Source: Candidatus Binatia bacterium (GTDB lineage Bacteria > Desulfobacterota > Binatia > HRBIN30 > BPIQ01). From it: a stretch of DNA of 64,000 nucleotides. The DNA lies in NCBI GenBank assembly GCA_026004195.1, contig BPIQ01000003.1, positions 372,001-436,000 on the forward strand, written 5' to 3'. Below, in pieces: positions 25,769 through 41,615 of the stretch (positions are counted from its first letter, which is position 1; every line of letters starts with the position of its first letter). The notes under the pieces were generated by a model, which was not told the origin of the DNA, did not search any database, and saw only the letters and a program-made list of their open reading frames with translations. The position numbers were made by a program, and so were the translations under genes.

Positions 25769-27014
25769 CCCGCACGAGAAAGGTCACCGCCTGCTCGCCG
25801 TCGACGAGCCGGTGGTCGTAGGAAAGCGCGACGTACATCATGGGCCGGACGGCGATCTGCCCGTCGACGACCACGGGCCGCTCCTGGATCTTGTGCATCC
25901 CGAGAATCCCGCTCTGGGGCGGGTTGAGCAGTGGGGTCGAGAGAAGGGATCCGAAGACCCCGCCGTTCGTGATCGTGAACGTGCCGCCCGTCACTTCGTC
26001 CACGGAGAGCTTTCCCTCTCGTGCGCGCGCAGCGAGCCGCGCGATCTCGGTCTCGAGCTCCGCGAACGAGAGCCGGTCGGCGTAACGCACCACGGGAACC
26101 ACGAGGCCGCGCGGGGTGCTCACGGCAATGCCGAGATGGACGTGCTTTTTGTACACCACGTCGGCCCCGTCGATCTGTGCGTTGAGAACGGGGATCTCGC
26201 GCAGCGCCGCGATGCAACTGCGGGCGAAGAACGAGAGGAGCCCGAGGCGAATCCCGTGCTTTCGCTCGAACGCCTCCCGATACCGACGACGGAGTTCGTT
26301 GACGGCGCTCATGTCCACCTCGTTGAAGGTGGTCAGCGTCGCCGTCTCGCGGCGTGCGGCGAGAAGCCGTTCCGCGATCCGCCGCCGGATGGGTGTCATC
26401 GGGACCCGCTCCTCTTCGGCCTCGCCCTCCGCCGAAGGAGTCGGCACCCGCCGAACCCGCCCCTCCTCGCCCACCTCTGCGCCCGAGGGCGTGGGCACCC
26501 GTGCGAGGACGTCGCTCTTGGTCACCCTCCCACCGGGCCCCGACCCCGAGATTCTCGCCGCGTCGACCCCGTGTTCCGCCGCGACGCGGCGTGCCAGGGG
26601 GGTGACCTTCGCCGCAGGAGCGGTCGTGGAACGTTCGGGAGGCTTCGCCGCGGGCGTCTCTTTCGCGGTCCCCGTCCCGGGTGTCTCCTGCGGCACCTCG
26701 CGCCGCTCCGCCGGACGCGCTGGCTTCGACTCCGAAGCGGGCTTCGCCGGCGCACCCTGCGGGGCGCGCCGTTCCCCCGCAGGAGCGATCCGTGCCACCA
26801 CGTCGCCCACGCGCACCGTCTCACCCTCCTGGCGCAGGATCTCGAGCACCCCCTCCCGCTCGGCAGGGATTTCCACGTTCGCCTTTTCCGTCTCGAGCTC
26901 GACGAGGATCTCGTCCGCGCGCACCTCGGCCCCGTGCTCCTTGAGCCACCGAACGATCACGGCCTCCGTGATCGACTCGCCGAGCGGCGGGACCCGTACT
27001 TCAACCGCTTCCAT
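25722..27014 (-). CDS. sucB: 2-oxoglutarate dehydrogenase E2 (dihydrolipoyl succinyltransferase)
   Basis: 430 aa, ATG at 27014 overlapping the sucA end by 14 bases. Lipoyl domain with the modified Lys in [15 protein letters not shown]; Pro/Ala/Lys linker; peripheral subunit-binding domain ([32 protein letters not shown]); second linker; catalytic core with [31 protein letters not shown]-like segment, [14 protein letters not shown], and [13 protein letters not shown] with the catalytic His. TCA cycle enzyme. The E3 subunit gene is not in this window. A direct repeat of RVPTPS sits in the second linker. Confidence 0.93.
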   Translation of the reverse strand: MEAVEVRVPPLGESITEAVIVRWLKEHGAEVRADEILVELETEKANVEIPAEREGVLEILRQEGETVRVGDVVARIAPAGERRAPQGAPAKPASESKPARPAERREVPQETPGTGTAKETPAAKPPERSTTAPAAKVTPLARRVAAEHGVDAARISGSGPGGRVTKSDVLARVPTPSGAEVGEEGRVRRVPTPSAEGEAEEERVPMTPIRRRIAERLLAARRETATLTTFNEVDMSAVNELRRRYREAFERKHGIRLGLLSFFARSCIAALREIPVLNAQIDGADVVYKKHVHLGIAVSTPRGLVVPVVRYADRLSFAELETEIARLAARAREGKLSVDEVTGGTFTITNGGVFGSLLSTPLLNPPQSGILGMHKIQERPVVVDGQIAVRPMMYVALSYDHRLVDGEQAVTFLVRVKERLEDPARLLLDL

Positions 27015-29775
27015 GGGCCTCGTCTCGATACTCCGCACCTCCGGACATCGCAACCGGCCCCTGCCAAGCGTCGCCCCCGAGGGCCTGGCGGACGAGTTCC
27101 GCCTCCTCCACCTCGTGCACGGCGTAGACGCCGGTGGCCGGGCTCGCCGCCTCGTCCCTCCCGACGTAAACGATCGGCCGGTCCCCGAGGACCGACCCGA
27201 TGCGGTCGCGTACGAATTGCCACGCTCCCATGTTCCGGGGTTCCTCCTGGACCCAGAACACCTCGGCGGCGTGGCGGTACCGTTCGAGCAGCGCGGCAAG
27301 CTCCCGCGAGGGAAACGGGTAGAGCTGCTCGAGCCTCACGAGCGCCACGCCTTCCACTTCGCGCCCGCGGCGGGCCTCCAGGAGGGTGTAGAACACCTTG
27401 CCGCTGCAGAGGATCAACCGCCGTACGCGCGCCGGGTCATGGACTTCGGGGTCGTCGAGAACCGTGCGGAAGCACCCGTCCGTGAATTCGCGCACGGGCG
27501 AGACCACGAGCGGGTGGCGCAGGAGACTTTTGGGCGTCATGAGGACCAGCGGCTTGCGGAATTTCCTCGCGAGCTGTCGCCGCAAAACGTGGAAGTACTG
27601 CGCCGGAGTCGTGGGGTTGGCGACCTGGAGGTTTTCCTCCGCGCAGAGCTGGAGAAACCGCTCGAGCCGGGCGCTGGAGTGCTCGGGTCCCTGGCCCTCG
27701 TAGCCGTGCGGCAGAAGCAGGACGATGCCGCTCATCCGGTGCCACTTCGACTCGGCGCTCGCGAGGAACTGATCGATGAAAACCTGGGCGACGTTGCAGA
27801 AGTCGCCGTACTGCGCCTCCCAGAGAACGAGCCGATGCGGGTCGGCGAGACTCATCCCGTACTCGAAGCCGAGGACGCCGGCCTCGGAAAGCGGGCTGTC
27901 GACCACCTCGAAGCGACCCTGTTCCGGGGCGATGTGGTCGAGAGGGACATAGGGCTCGCCCGTTTCGTAGTCGTACCAGACGGCGTGCCGCTGACTGAAC
28001 GTCCCACGGCCGCTGTCCTGCCCGCAAAGCCTCACGTTCCGCTTTTCGAGCAGAAGCGAGCCGATCGCGAGAGCTTCCGCGCAGGCCCAGTCGACGCGCC
28101 CTTCCCCCTCGAGCATGCGGGCCCGGTTGCGCATGAGACGCAGCAGCCGGGGATGCGGCCGGAAGCCGTCGGGGACACGCTCGAAGACGCGAACGATCTT
28201 CTCGAGTACCTCCCTGGGGACCGCCGTGTCCGCACCCCAGTCCCCCGACGCCCACCCGAGCCCCTGCCACAGGCCGCCGAACGCGAAAACCTGCTGGCGC
28301 GGACGGAATTGTCGCGCGTATTCCAGCGCCGCCTCGAGAAGCTCCCGCCGCGACCGCTCGGCATCCTCGACCTGCACGGGGTCGAGCACTCCCTCGGCAA
28401 CGAGCCGAGCCTCGTAGAGAGTGCGCACCGTGGGGTGCTCGGCGATCTTCTTGTAGAGCACGGGCTGCGTGTACGTCGGGTCGTCGAGTTCGTTGTGGCC
28501 GTGCCTGCGATAGCACACGAGGTCGATGATCACGTCCTTCCGGAACTTCTGCCGAAAGCGAGCAGCGAGCCGCGCGACGTGCACGACCGCCTCCGGGTCG
28601 TCGGCGTTCACGTGGAAGACCGGCACGCGAATCGTCTTCGCCAGGTCGCTCGCGTAAGGCGTCGCACGGCAGTTCTCGGGGGGAGTCGTGAAGCCGATCT
28701 GGTTGTTCAAGATGACGTGGATCGTTCCGCCCGTGCGGAACCCCCGCAGGCCGGAGAGCATGAGGGTCTCGGCGACGATCCCTTGCCCGGTGAAGGCCGC
28801 GTCGCCGTGGATCAGAAGAGGGACGACTCTCCGCCGCTCGGTATCTCGCAGGTGCTCCTGTTTGGCGCGGACGATCCCCTCGACGACAGGGTCGACCCAC
28901 TCCAGGTGGCTCGGGTTCGGGCTCAGGGAGAGATGGATCTTGCGCCCGCTTTCCGTGGTGTGGTCGTGCGAAAAACCCTGGTGGTACTTCACGTCACCGT
29001 CGCCGTGGGCGTCCTCGGCGAGGCCCGTCCCCTCGAACTCCGCGAGAATCATTTCGACCGGTTTGCGCAGCACGTGGGCGAGGACGTTGAGCCGCCCGCG
29101 GTGAGCCATCCCGATCACGATTTCTTCGGCGCCCTCGTTCGCGGCGGTCTCGACGAGGGTGTCGAGCAGAGGAATGAGGGATTCGCCCCCCTCGAGGGAA
29201 AAACGTTTCTGCGTCGGGTACTTCAGCTGCAGAAACTTCTCGAAGCTCTCCGCGACCAGGAGCCTTTCGAAGATCTTTCTCTTCTCCCCCGCCGAGAGAG
29301 CGGGCCGATTGCGGCAGGGCTCCATCTGCTCCTGGAGCCACTCGCGCTCTTCCTTGACGGGAAGATCGCTGTACTCGACGCCCACGGTACGGCAGTAGGT
29401 CTCACGGAGAGCCCCGAGGAGATCGCGGAGCCGCACCTGCCCGAGACCGCGGAAGCCGCCCGGCGGAACGATCCGGTCGAGGTCCGAGGGGCGAAAACCG
29501 AACTGCCCCAGGTCGAGCAGCGGATGCTCGGTCGGATTCCCACCGAGAGGGTTCAGCTCCGCCGCAAGGTGCCCGAGCTCCCGGTACGCCTGGACGAGAC
29601 CGTACACACCCACGGCGACGGGCTCGCTCTCCGCCCGGGTCCTCCCCGGACCTCCGTCCCCCTCGATTTCCGCGAAAAACCGCGCCAAAGTAGGGTCCAC
29701 CTCGGCCCGGTTTCTCCGGAAGTCCTCGTAGAGTTTTTCCCAGTAGGCTATGCTTTCGTACGTGAGCTCGCGCAT
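27001..29775 (-). CDS. sucA: 2-oxoglutarate dehydrogenase E1
   Basis: 924 aa from ATG 29775 (GGAG 5 bases upstream); ATG 29808 would add 11 residues. Marks: [76 protein letters not shown] (ThDP/Mg region), [27 protein letters not shown] and [21 protein letters not shown]. Decarboxylates 2-oxoglutarate with thiamine diphosphate and passes succinyl to SucB. Divergent from dnaA. Confidence 0.95.
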   Translation of the reverse strand: MRELTYESIAYWEKLYEDFRRNRAEVDPTLARFFAEIEGDGGPGRTRAESEPVAVGVYGLVQAYRELGHLAAELNPLGGNPTEHPLLDLGQFGFRPSDLDRIVPPGGFRGLGQVRLRDLLGALRETYCRTVGVEYSDLPVKEEREWLQEQMEPCRNRPALSAGEKRKIFERLLVAESFEKFLQLKYPTQKRFSLEGGESLIPLLDTLVETAANEGAEEIVIGMAHRGRLNVLAHVLRKPVEMILAEFEGTGLAEDAHGDGDVKYHQGFSHDHTTESGRKIHLSLSPNPSHLEWVDPVVEGIVRAKQEHLRDTERRRVVPLLIHGDAAFTGQGIVAETLMLSGLRGFRTGGTIHVILNNQIGFTTPPENCRATPYASDLAKTIRVPVFHVNADDPEAVVHVARLAARFRQKFRKDVIIDLVCYRRHGHNELDDPTYTQPVLYKKIAEHPTVRTLYEARLVAEGVLDPVQVEDAERSRRELLEAALEYARQFRPRQQVFAFGGLWQGLGWASGDWGADTAVPREVLEKIVRVFERVPDGFRPHPRLLRLMRNRARMLEGEGRVDWACAEALAIGSLLLEKRNVRLCGQDSGRGTFSQRHAVWYDYETGEPYVPLDHIAPEQGRFEVVDSPLSEAGVLGFEYGMSLADPHRLVLWEAQYGDFCNVAQVFIDQFLASAESKWHRMSGIVLLLPHGYEGQGPEHSSARLERFLQLCAEENLQVANPTTPAQYFHVLRRQLARKFRKPLVLMTPKSLLRHPLVVSPVREFTDGCFRTVLDDPEVHDPARVRRLILCSGKVFYTLLEARRGREVEGVALVRLEQLYPFPSRELAALLERYRHAAEVFWVQEEPRNMGAWQFVRDRIGSVLGDRPIVYVGRDEAASPATGVYAVHEVEEAELVRQALGGDAWQGPVAMSGGAEYRDEAHGSG

Positions 29776-29898
29776 GGGTGCTCCGGTCGACTGCGGGACA
29801 AAATACATCCTGCTGCTCGCTGCGTCACCCCCGACGGTCCCTGCACTCCCTTGCGCGGGTGTAGTGGGGGATCCAGGTCGGGACGCGTCTCGTAAATA

Positions 29899-31053
29899 GT
29901 GGATTCCACGTGCATTTCCAAAAATTCACAGGCTGTGGATAATCCTGTGGAAAAAAGGTCGGGCCCGAAACAGCAAGAGCTTTTCTCCAGGGTTCCGCCC
30001 CATCGCAACTCGGAAACCCACCGACCCGACGGTCTGGTTCCGCGTTACACCTTCGCGAGCTTCGTGGTGGGGTCGGGTAACCAGTTCGCCCATGCCGCCG
30101 CGCTCGCCGTGGCGCACCAGCCAGGGGAGCGCTACAACCCGCTCTTCCTCTACGGTGGGGTCGGCCTCGGAAAAACCCACCTCGCCAACGCCATCGGCCA
30201 CGAGCTCCTCGCGCGCCGCCCCGAAGCACGCGTCCTCTACCTCTCGGCCGAGGCCTTCATGAACGAGCTCATCACGGCACTCCGGAAAAACCGCGTCGAG
30301 GAATTCAAAGCGCGCTTCCGGCGCGTGGACCTCCTCATCCTCGACGACGTCGAGTTCCTCGCCGGCCGCGAGAGGACGCAGGAGGAGTTTTTTCACACCT
30401 TCAACACTCTCTGGGCATCGCAGCGCCAGATCGTCCTCACGTCGGACAAGTCGCCGAAAGAGCTCGAGGCACTCGAGGAGCGACTTCGGAGCCGCTTCGA
30501 GTGGGGCCTCACCGTCGACATCCAACCACCGGACCTCGAAACCCGCGTGGCCATCGTCGAGAAAAAAGCCGACGCGCAGGGACTCCGCCTGCCGCACGAG
30601 GTCGCCCTCCTGGTCGCCAACCATGCGCGGGCGAACGTAAGAGAGCTCGAGAGTTGCCTGAACCGTCTCGAGGCCGTCGCATCGCTCGAGGGCGTCGAAA
30701 TCACGGCCGACCTCGCGCGGCGCGTGCTGGAAAGCATGGGTCAGGGAAAGACCGGAAGCATGGTGACGATCGACGAAATCAAGCGCGTCGTCTGCGAGCA
30801 TTTCCGCCTCTCCCCCTCGCACCTCCTGTCCCGCCGCCGCTCCAGGAACCTGACCTTTCCCCGTCAGCTCGCCATGTACCTCTGCCGCAAGCACACCCCG
30901 GCGTCCTACCCCGTCATCGGAAACGAGTTCGGCGGCCGGGACCACACCACGGTCATCCACGCGATCAACGTCGTCGAAGCGAAGCTGCGAAAAGACCCGG
31001 CCCTGCGGCTTCTCCTTGACAAGCTCGAGCAGTCTCTGCAGGACGGGGCCTGA
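29899..31053 (+). CDS. dnaA: Chromosomal replication initiator DnaA, lacking domain I
   Basis: At most 384 aa (family usually 440-470). Domain III AAA+: YTFASFVVGSGNQFAHAAA, Walker A GGVGLGKTHL (residues 86-95), Walker B LLILDDVEFL, sensor and box VII segments. Domain IV: RNLTFPRQLAMYL and the DNA-binding signature GGRDHTTVIHA. Only about 45 residues precede domain III, so the N-terminal domain I that contacts DnaB and regulators is absent. A stop (TAA, 29893-29895) closes the frame upstream. Possible starts are GTG 29899, 29935 and 29947; the last two overlap the DnaA boxes. Confidence 0.9.
   Translation: MDSTCISKNSQAVDNPVEKRSGPKQQELFSRVPPHRNSETHRPDGLVPRYTFASFVVGSGNQFAHAAALAVAHQPGERYNPLFLYGGVGLGKTHLANAIGHELLARRPEARVLYLSAEAFMNELITALRKNRVEEFKARFRRVDLLILDDVEFLAGRERTQEEFFHTFNTLWASQRQIVLTSDKSPKELEALEERLRSRFEWGLTVDIQPPDLETRVAIVEKKADAQGLRLPHEVALLVANHARANVRELESCLNRLEAVASLEGVEITADLARRVLESMGQGKTGSMVTIDEIKRVVCEHFRLSPSHLLSRRRSRNLTFPRQLAMYLCRKHTPASYPVIGNEFGGRDHTTVIHAINVVEAKLRKDPALRLLLDKLEQSLQDGA
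29934..29954. promoter_or_regulatory. DnaA box pair at the 5' end of dnaA (candidate oriC / autoregulatory site)
   Basis: Read on the - strand: TTTTCCACA, 3 bases, TTATCCACA. The second is a perfect consensus DnaA 9-mer (29934-29942) and the first a common variant (29946-29954). A weaker AAATTCACA lies just upstream and the flanking stretch is locally AT-rich. Location between divergent sucA and dnaA fits an origin or the dnaA autoregulatory region. Confidence 0.7.
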
Positions 31054-31251
31054 GGAAAAGACCGTGGGAAGAGGATGGGAAGAGGCAAGAGAGGACCGCG
31101 ATACGGAAATTCCCCCGCACGGATTCCACACGAGAGGCACCACAAGTCGCCGTCCTACCTCCTCTTTCCCGTCCGTATCCCCAGTCCAGCGTCCCTACGA
31201 TTACGCCTGGACTTTTTTCTTTTTCCCTAGGAGCCAGCGCCAGGAGAACCT
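31054..31251. other. dnaA-dnaN intergenic region, possible part of oriC
   Basis: 198 bases without a gene. It has purine-rich direct repeats (GGGAAGAGG twice, 31072-31086), an inverted repeat GATACGG (31100-31106) / CCGTATC (31173-31179), a degenerate DnaA box in GGATTCCACA (31121-31130; GGATTCCAC also occurs at 29901) and a pyrimidine tract CTTTTTTCTTTTTCCC before dnaN. No consensus DnaA box. Confidence 0.4.
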
Positions 31252-32367
31252 ATGGAATTCACCGTAGAGCGAGAAAATCTCCTCGGGGCTCTCTACCTCG
31301 CTCAGGGCGTCGTCGAGCGCCGCACCCCCATTCCGGTCCTTTCCCACGTCATGCTGATCGCGGACGGCCAGAGCGTGACGATCGCGGCCACGGACCAGCA
31401 GGTCGGCATCCGCCGGAGAATCGAGGCCGGGGTGAGGAAAAAAGGCAGGGCGACGGGGAACGGCCGGATGCTCTACGAGATCGTTCGTGAGCTTCCCGAG
31501 GGCGAGGTGACGGTCAAGGCCACGGAAAACCGGTGGCTCGAGATCGTGGGCGGCAAGGCGCGTTTCAAGGTCGTCGGGGTGGATCCCGAGGAGTTTCCCG
31601 CGATGCCGGAGATGCCCCGCTCGAAAAAGGGGGTCGAACGTCTCGGTGCCGAAGTCCTTCGCGAAATGATCGTGCGCACGCAGTTCGCGGTCGCGAGCGA
31701 CGAGACCCGAATCAACCTCGCCGGAATCTACGTGGAAAAACTGGGGGAGGCGTCCCTGCGCATGGTGGCCACCGACGGGCATCGCCTTGCCATGGTCACG
31801 AGAGAGGTAGGGTCCTGTGCCGGTCCCTGGGGCGTGATTCTCCCGCGGAAAGGCGTGGGGGAGCTCAGGCGTCTTCTCGAAGCGGGCCCGGAGGGACTGG
31901 AGGTGTCGCTCGTGCACGACGGGGGGCTCGTCCATGTGGGCGCGGGGGACGTGGAGTTGAGCATGCGGCTCGTCGAGGGGGAGTTCCCGGATTACAAACA
32001 GGTGCTTCCCAAGAAGCTTCCGCGGAGGGTCGTCGTTTCCGCGCGCGACCTCGCCGGTGCGCTGCGCCGTGTTTCGCTGGTCTCGAGCGACGTTTCGCAC
32101 GGGGTGCGGCTGTCCTTCGCGGACTCGACGCTGAAGGTATCCTCGATGAACCCCGAACGCGGGGAAGCCGAGGAGGAGGTCGAGGTGTCCCTCGAGGGGG
32201 AGCCCGTCTCGGTCGGTTTCAACGCCCGCTACCTCCTCGACGTCCTCGGGGTGGTGGCGCCGGATGCCTCCATCACCCTCTGGCTCGGGGACGAGCTGAG
32301 TCCGGCGAAACTCGAGGCGGACGACGACCCGGACTTCGCTTACGTGGTCATGCCCATGCGGCTTTAG
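31252..32367 (+). CDS. dnaN: DNA polymerase III beta sliding clamp
   Basis: 371 aa. N terminus MEFTVERENLLGALYLAQGVVERRTPIPVLSHV, SDETRINLAGIYVE, RMVATDGHRLAM, LVEGEFPDYKQVLP, LSFADSTLKVSSMNPERGEAEEEV, FNARYLLDVLGV and the C-terminal MPMRL are canonical. Three clamp domains fit the length. Forms the ring that tethers polymerase to DNA. CAGGAG precedes the ATG. recF, usually next, is absent; gyrB follows directly. Confidence 0.96.
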   Translation: MEFTVERENLLGALYLAQGVVERRTPIPVLSHVMLIADGQSVTIAATDQQVGIRRRIEAGVRKKGRATGNGRMLYEIVRELPEGEVTVKATENRWLEIVGGKARFKVVGVDPEEFPAMPEMPRSKKGVERLGAEVLREMIVRTQFAVASDETRINLAGIYVEKLGEASLRMVATDGHRLAMVTREVGSCAGPWGVILPRKGVGELRRLLEAGPEGLEVSLVHDGGLVHVGAGDVELSMRLVEGEFPDYKQVLPKKLPRRVVVSARDLAGALRRVSLVSSDVSHGVRLSFADSTLKVSSMNPERGEAEEEVEVSLEGEPVSVGFNARYLLDVLGVVAPDASITLWLGDELSPAKLEADDDPDFAYVVMPMRL

Positions 32368-32390
32368 ACAGCGGCTGGATATCGGCGTAA

Positions 32391-37416
<5,026 letters not shown>

Positions 37417-37420
<4 letters not shown>

Positions 37421-39124
37421 CGGCTTCGCGCCGTGCGCTCGCGCTGCTTCTTCTTCTGTTCTCCGTCTCCGGATGCGCGGGGCGCTCCGCGCATCCGGTC
37501 GAGAAAGCGCCCGTCTCGTTCGTCGCCCGCGGCCGGAGCGCCGTCGTAGCCACGGCCCATCCCGCGGCCACCGCCGCGGCCCTGGAAATGCTGCAGTTCG
37601 GGGGCAACCTCGTCGATGCCCTGGCCGCGAGCTCGCTCGCCGTCGGCGTCGTGCGGCCTCAGTCGACGGGACTCGGCGGCGGCGGCTTCGCGGTCCTGGT
37701 GCTCCGCGGTGCCGACGGGGAGCTCGACGCTCGCGCGTTCGACTTCCGGGAGCGCGCCCCGCGGAAAGCGACCCGCGAACTCTACCGTCGCGCTCCTCGG
37801 GACGCGAGCCTTTTCGGAGCCCTCGCAGTGGCGACGCCGGGGCTCGTGGCGGGCATTCTCGAGATCCACCAGCGTTTCGGTCGCCTGCCACGACAGCGGG
37901 TTTTCGAACCCGCGATCCGCCTGGCCGAGGAGGGGTTCGCGGTCTACCCGGGGCTCGCCAGGGCCTCGGCGCGGATGCGCTCCCTTCTCGAGCGGCACCC
38001 CGAGAGTCGGCGCCTCTTTCTTCCGGGTGGCGAGCCCTTGCGGGAAGGGCAGCGTCTCCGGCAACCCGAACTTGCGGCAACGTTGCGGCGGATCGCGGCG
38101 GAAGGTGCGGACGGCTTCTACCGGGGGCCCGTCGCTCGCGCCATCGCAGAGGAGGTCCGGAGGCTCGGGGGCGTGCTCGACGAGAAGGATCTTCGGGCCT
38201 ATCGGGTGGTGGAGCGACCCGTCCTCCGCAGAGCCTGGCGGGGATTCGAGATTTTCGCCATGCCTCCTCCGAGCGCGGGTGGAGTTCTCTGGTTCGAGAT
38301 GCTCGCCATGCTCGACGCGGCCGGCCTCGATGTCTCGCGTCTTTCCGTGGCACGCCGGGCGCACCTGCTCGCGGAAGTGATGCGAAGAGCGTACGAGGAT
38401 CGGGCTCGCTACCTGGGAGATCCCGATTTCGTCGACATCCCCCTCGAACGGCTTCTCTCGGCCGACTACGCCGCCTCGCGCATGAGCAGCTTTCGTCCCG
38501 ACCGCGCCACTCCGGCTCCGGTCGGGGCGGCGTCCCTGGGCGGGGTGAACACGACGCACATTTCGATTCTCGACGCCGAGGGAAATGCCGTCGCGGCGAC
38601 GGAGACGATCAACTACGCGTTCGGGTCGGGGATCACCGTTCCGGGGACGGGCGTCGTGCTCAACAACGAAATGGACGATTTCGTGACCCGGCCGGGAGAG
38701 CCGAACGTCTACGGGCTCCTCGGGTCGGAGGCGAACGCGGTGGCGCCGGGCAAGACCCCGCTTTCGAGCATGTCACCCACCGTCGTTTGCCGGGACGGCA
38801 GCCCCTTTTCTGGTCCTCGGCAGCCCCGGCGGCTCGCGCATCGTCACGGCCACGCTCGAGACCTTCCTGAACGTCGTCTTGCTCCGGATGGGGCTGCCCG
38901 AGGCGGTCGCGGCCCCTCGCATCCACCACCAGGCGTTCCCGAACCGCATCTTCTACGAAGCCGGAGCGCTCCCCGCCGACGCGAGGGCGGAGCTCGAGCG
39001 AATGGGGCACGAGCTCGAGGAGACCGAACCCATGGGGGACGTGCAGGCCGCCATGCGGGAAGCCGACGGGTCCCTCGTCGCGGTCTCCGACCCGAGGGGA
39101 GACGGCAGACCGGGAGGTTTCTGA
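37417..39124 (+). CDS. ggt: Gamma-glutamyltransferase lipoprotein, with an apparent +1 frameshift
   Basis: About 569 aa if corrected; ATG overlaps the gyrA stop. Lipoprotein signal with lipobox SVSGC. GGT marks: [39 protein letters not shown], nucleophile Thr in [43 protein letters not shown]. After SPF the frame shifts. Removing one T from the TTTT run at 38,815-38,818 gives [20 protein letters not shown] and continues to the stop at 39,124. A periplasmic enzyme that cleaves gamma-glutamyl bonds such as those of glutathione. The frameshift may be a sequencing error. Confidence 0.88.
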
Positions 39125-39175
39125 GGGCTCGGTTCGGGCTGGCCTCTCTCGCCGACAGGTGCTAGGCGTTTTTCG

Positions 39176-40294
39176 GTGCTCTCCTGGCACGTTGCGCGTC
39201 GGGCTCTCGGTGTCTTCTCGGGCGCGTTTCTCGCGATCCTGGCCTCGTGTGGCTCGGGCGACGACCCGCCGCCGAACCCGCTTTTCGTGAGCACGGCCGG
39301 CGCCGATGCGAACCGTGGCGACGCGACGGCGCCGCTGCGGACGCTTTCGCGCGCCCTCGAGATCGCCCGCGACGGTTACACGATCGTGGTGGCTCCGGGG
39401 GAGTACCGCGAGCGGGTGACCACCGACCGTGTGGGTCGAGCGGCGCGGGCGCTCCAGATCCTCGCGGACACGGACGGCAGGCTTTTTCCCGGCGGAAGTC
39501 CGGGTGCGGTCACGGTGCGGGGGGCCGGGGGCCCGAACTCCGAGGTGATCAAGATCAACAACAGTCCGGACACTCTCCTGAGCGGCTTCGTCGTCACCGG
39601 AGGGGGTGGTGGGGGCATCGTGGTGAACCGCAGCGACGGAGTCCGGATCCAGAACTGCGTGGTGCGCGAGAACCGGGGGGAGGCGGGCGACGGCATCCGC
39701 GTCCAGAGCTCGAGGGGCGTCCTCCTCTTCAACAACCTCGTGGTCCGGAATTCCGGGGCGGGGGTGGTGCTCGCGGGCGACGAGGGTTCTCCGGCGGCTC
39801 TTCTCGTGAACAACACGATCGCCTTGAACGGCTTCGTCGGCATCCGCATCGGTTCGTCCCAGGCAGCCTCGCCCGGCGCCCGCCTGCGGGCGAACATCCT
39901 CTACCGCAACGGCGAAGCCACGACCCCGGCACGGGAGAATTTCTCGGTGCGCACCGATCCCCCGAGCGAGGCGGGGCTCGATTCGAACTTCAACCTCGTG
40001 TTTCCGCCCACCTACGTCCCGGCACGGGTCGAAGGACCGAACGACCTCGGCGTGGATCCGGTGTTCGCGCGTTCGAGTCCGCAGGAAGCCGCGGACTTTC
40101 TCCTTCGCGCGGCGAGTCCGGCTCGCGACCGCAGCCCCAACACGCAAATTCCCGAGGACCTACGCCTCTGTCTGCAGAGGTGGAGCGCTCTCGAGAGCCT
40201 TGCCGTGGACACGGGGCCCGTCGACCTCGGGTATCACCTCCCGCTCACGGCTCCCCACTGTGGCGTGATCCTGCCGCCCCGGGGCGATGGCTAG
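39176..40294 (+). CDS. Right-handed beta-helix lipoprotein
   Basis: 372 aa, GTG start. Lipobox LAILASC. FVSTAGADANRGDATAPLRTLSRALEIARDGYTIVVAPGEYRE is the typical opening of DUF1565/Pel-type beta-helix proteins. Repeated coils follow (LLSGFVVTGGGGGGIVVNRSDGVRIQNCVV, VLLFNNLVVRNSGAGVVLAG, ALLVNNTIALNGFVGIRIGS). The family includes polysaccharide lyases and adhesins; no catalytic site is evident. Probably on the outer membrane. Confidence 0.8.
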   Translation: MLSWHVARRALGVFSGAFLAILASCGSGDDPPPNPLFVSTAGADANRGDATAPLRTLSRALEIARDGYTIVVAPGEYRERVTTDRVGRAARALQILADTDGRLFPGGSPGAVTVRGAGGPNSEVIKINNSPDTLLSGFVVTGGGGGGIVVNRSDGVRIQNCVVRENRGEAGDGIRVQSSRGVLLFNNLVVRNSGAGVVLAGDEGSPAALLVNNTIALNGFVGIRIGSSQAASPGARLRANILYRNGEATTPARENFSVRTDPPSEAGLDSNFNLVFPPTYVPARVEGPNDLGVDPVFARSSPQEAADFLLRAASPARDRSPNTQIPEDLRLCLQRWSALESLAVDTGPVDLGYHLPLTAPHCGVILPPRGDG

Positions 40295-40824
40295 TGGAGC
40301 CGCTCGCGGCGAGCCGCGCGCACTTCGGCCGCGAACTGCCGGAGGCCCGAGCCGAATTCACGTCGATTCCGCGCGAGTCGCGCCGCGAGTTCCCGGGCTT
40401 GGCCGTCGGTCCGGCCCTGCTCCCGTAGCGCGAGGAGCCGTCGCTGGAGTTGCTCTCGTTCCGCGAGCAGGCGTTCGATCTTCGCGAGTCCGAGAGACCG
40501 CACGGGACCGGCCTGTGCTCGGTCGGCGATGGCTGCGAGCCGTCCGAGGAGGGCCCCGTGGAGCCGTCCGACGTCGGCGAGCGTACGCCGGTCGCTCCGC
40601 ACCACGCCGAGGAAGAAGGCGGAAGAAAATTCCCGCAACGCGCGCTCGAGCTCCCCGCGGCGGAGGTACGCGTCTCCCCGCTCCAGGCGGCGAAATGCGC
40701 TCCCGAGCCTCCGCCGCTCCCAGGCACGCCGAAGCGGGGCCCGGAGCGGTGCCACGAGGAGGGCCAGGACGACGCCGAGAAGCGCGAGGGCCGCGAGCGC
40801 CAGGAGCAGGGAGAGAGCGGCCAT
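40291..40824 (-). CDS. Membrane-anchored helical protein, unknown
   Basis: 177 aa. One N-terminal membrane helix (MAALSLLLALAALALLGVVLALLVAPL) followed by a basic helical region with a TPR-like unit (FRRLERGDAYLRRGELERALREFSSAF) and a coiled coil (LAKIERLLAEREQLQRRLLALREQ). It overlaps the convergent beta-helix gene by 4 bases. Possibly a scaffolding protein; no family recognised. Confidence 0.55.
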   Translation of the reverse strand: MAALSLLLALAALALLGVVLALLVAPLRAPLRRAWERRRLGSAFRRLERGDAYLRRGELERALREFSSAFFLGVVRSDRRTLADVGRLHGALLGRLAAIADRAQAGPVRSLGLAKIERLLAEREQLQRRLLALREQGRTDGQARELAARLARNRREFGSGLRQFAAEVRAARRERLH

Positions 40825-40845
40825 CTCCTCCGTGGTCGCCCGGAC

Positions 40846-41604
40846 TCAGCGCGGAGGCATGCGGAGGGCGCCGTCGAGTCGGATCGTCTCTCCGTTCAGC
40901 ATCGGGTTCTCGACGATGTGGCAGACCAGCGAAGCGAACTCCTCGGGGCGGCCGAGCCGGCGCGGAAAGGGGATTTGCGCGGCCAGGTGGTCGCGTGCTT
41001 CCCGGGGGAGCAGCGCGAGCATCGGCGTGTCGAACGTCCCCGGTGCCACCGTCACGCACCGGATCCCGAGCGACGCGAGGTCGCGTGCCACGGGCAAAGT
41101 CAGCCCGACGACGCCGGCCTTCGATGCCGCGTAGGCGACCTGGCCGATCTGGCCGTCGAAGGCCGCAATCGAGGCCGTGTTCACGATGACGCCCCGCTCG
41201 CCGTCTTCCTCGGGCTGGTTTTTCGCCATCTCGGCGGCAGCGAGCCTGAGGACGTTGAACGTGCCGACGAGGTTCACCTCGACGACCTTCCGGAAGAGAT
41301 CGAGCGGCATCGGTCCCTCCTTGGTCACGGTCCGCATGGCGGCGCCCACCCCGGCACAATTCACGAGCACGCGCAGGGGGCCGAACCGCTCCGCCGTCCG
41401 AGCAAGGGCCTCGCGCACCCCGGCTTCCTCGGTGACGTCGGTCCGGAAGAACAGGCCGAGCTCGCCCAGGGCTTCGAGGAACCCCGGCTCCTGCCGGTCG
41501 AGGATGGCGACCTTCGCGCCGCGGCGCACGAGCAGCCGAACGGTGGCTTCTCCTAGACCCGAGGCCCCTCCGGTGACGACGGCCACGCTGTTTTCGAGCC
41601 GCAC
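40846..41604 (-). CDS. Short-chain dehydrogenase, 3-hydroxyacyl-CoA dehydrogenase type 2-like
   Basis: 252 aa, GTG start. NAD site [38 protein letters not shown]; catalytic Ser in [24 protein letters not shown] with Tyr-X3-Lys; [15 protein letters not shown]; the ending [41 protein letters not shown] closely fits the HSD17B10/3-hydroxyacyl-CoA dehydrogenase group. Oxidises 3-hydroxyacyl-CoA with NAD, so fatty acid or branched-chain degradation is likely. Follows the Rieske gene by 11 bases. Confidence 0.88.
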   Translation of the reverse strand: MRLENSVAVVTGGASGLGEATVRLLVRRGAKVAILDRQEPGFLEALGELGLFFRTDVTEEAGVREALARTAERFGPLRVLVNCAGVGAAMRTVTKEGPMPLDLFRKVVEVNLVGTFNVLRLAAAEMAKNQPEEDGERGVIVNTASIAAFDGQIGQVAYAASKAGVVGLTLPVARDLASLGIRCVTVAPGTFDTPMLALLPREARDHLAAQIPFPRRLGRPEEFASLVCHIVENPMLNGETIRLDGALRMPPR

Positions 41605-41615
41605 GGGCGTCCCCC

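Noticed and set aside
26116-29895. 1,259-codon + strand ORF antisense to sucA/sucB
   Set aside because: It mirrors the strongly supported sucA and sucB frames; high GC makes long antisense frames. No domain is visible.
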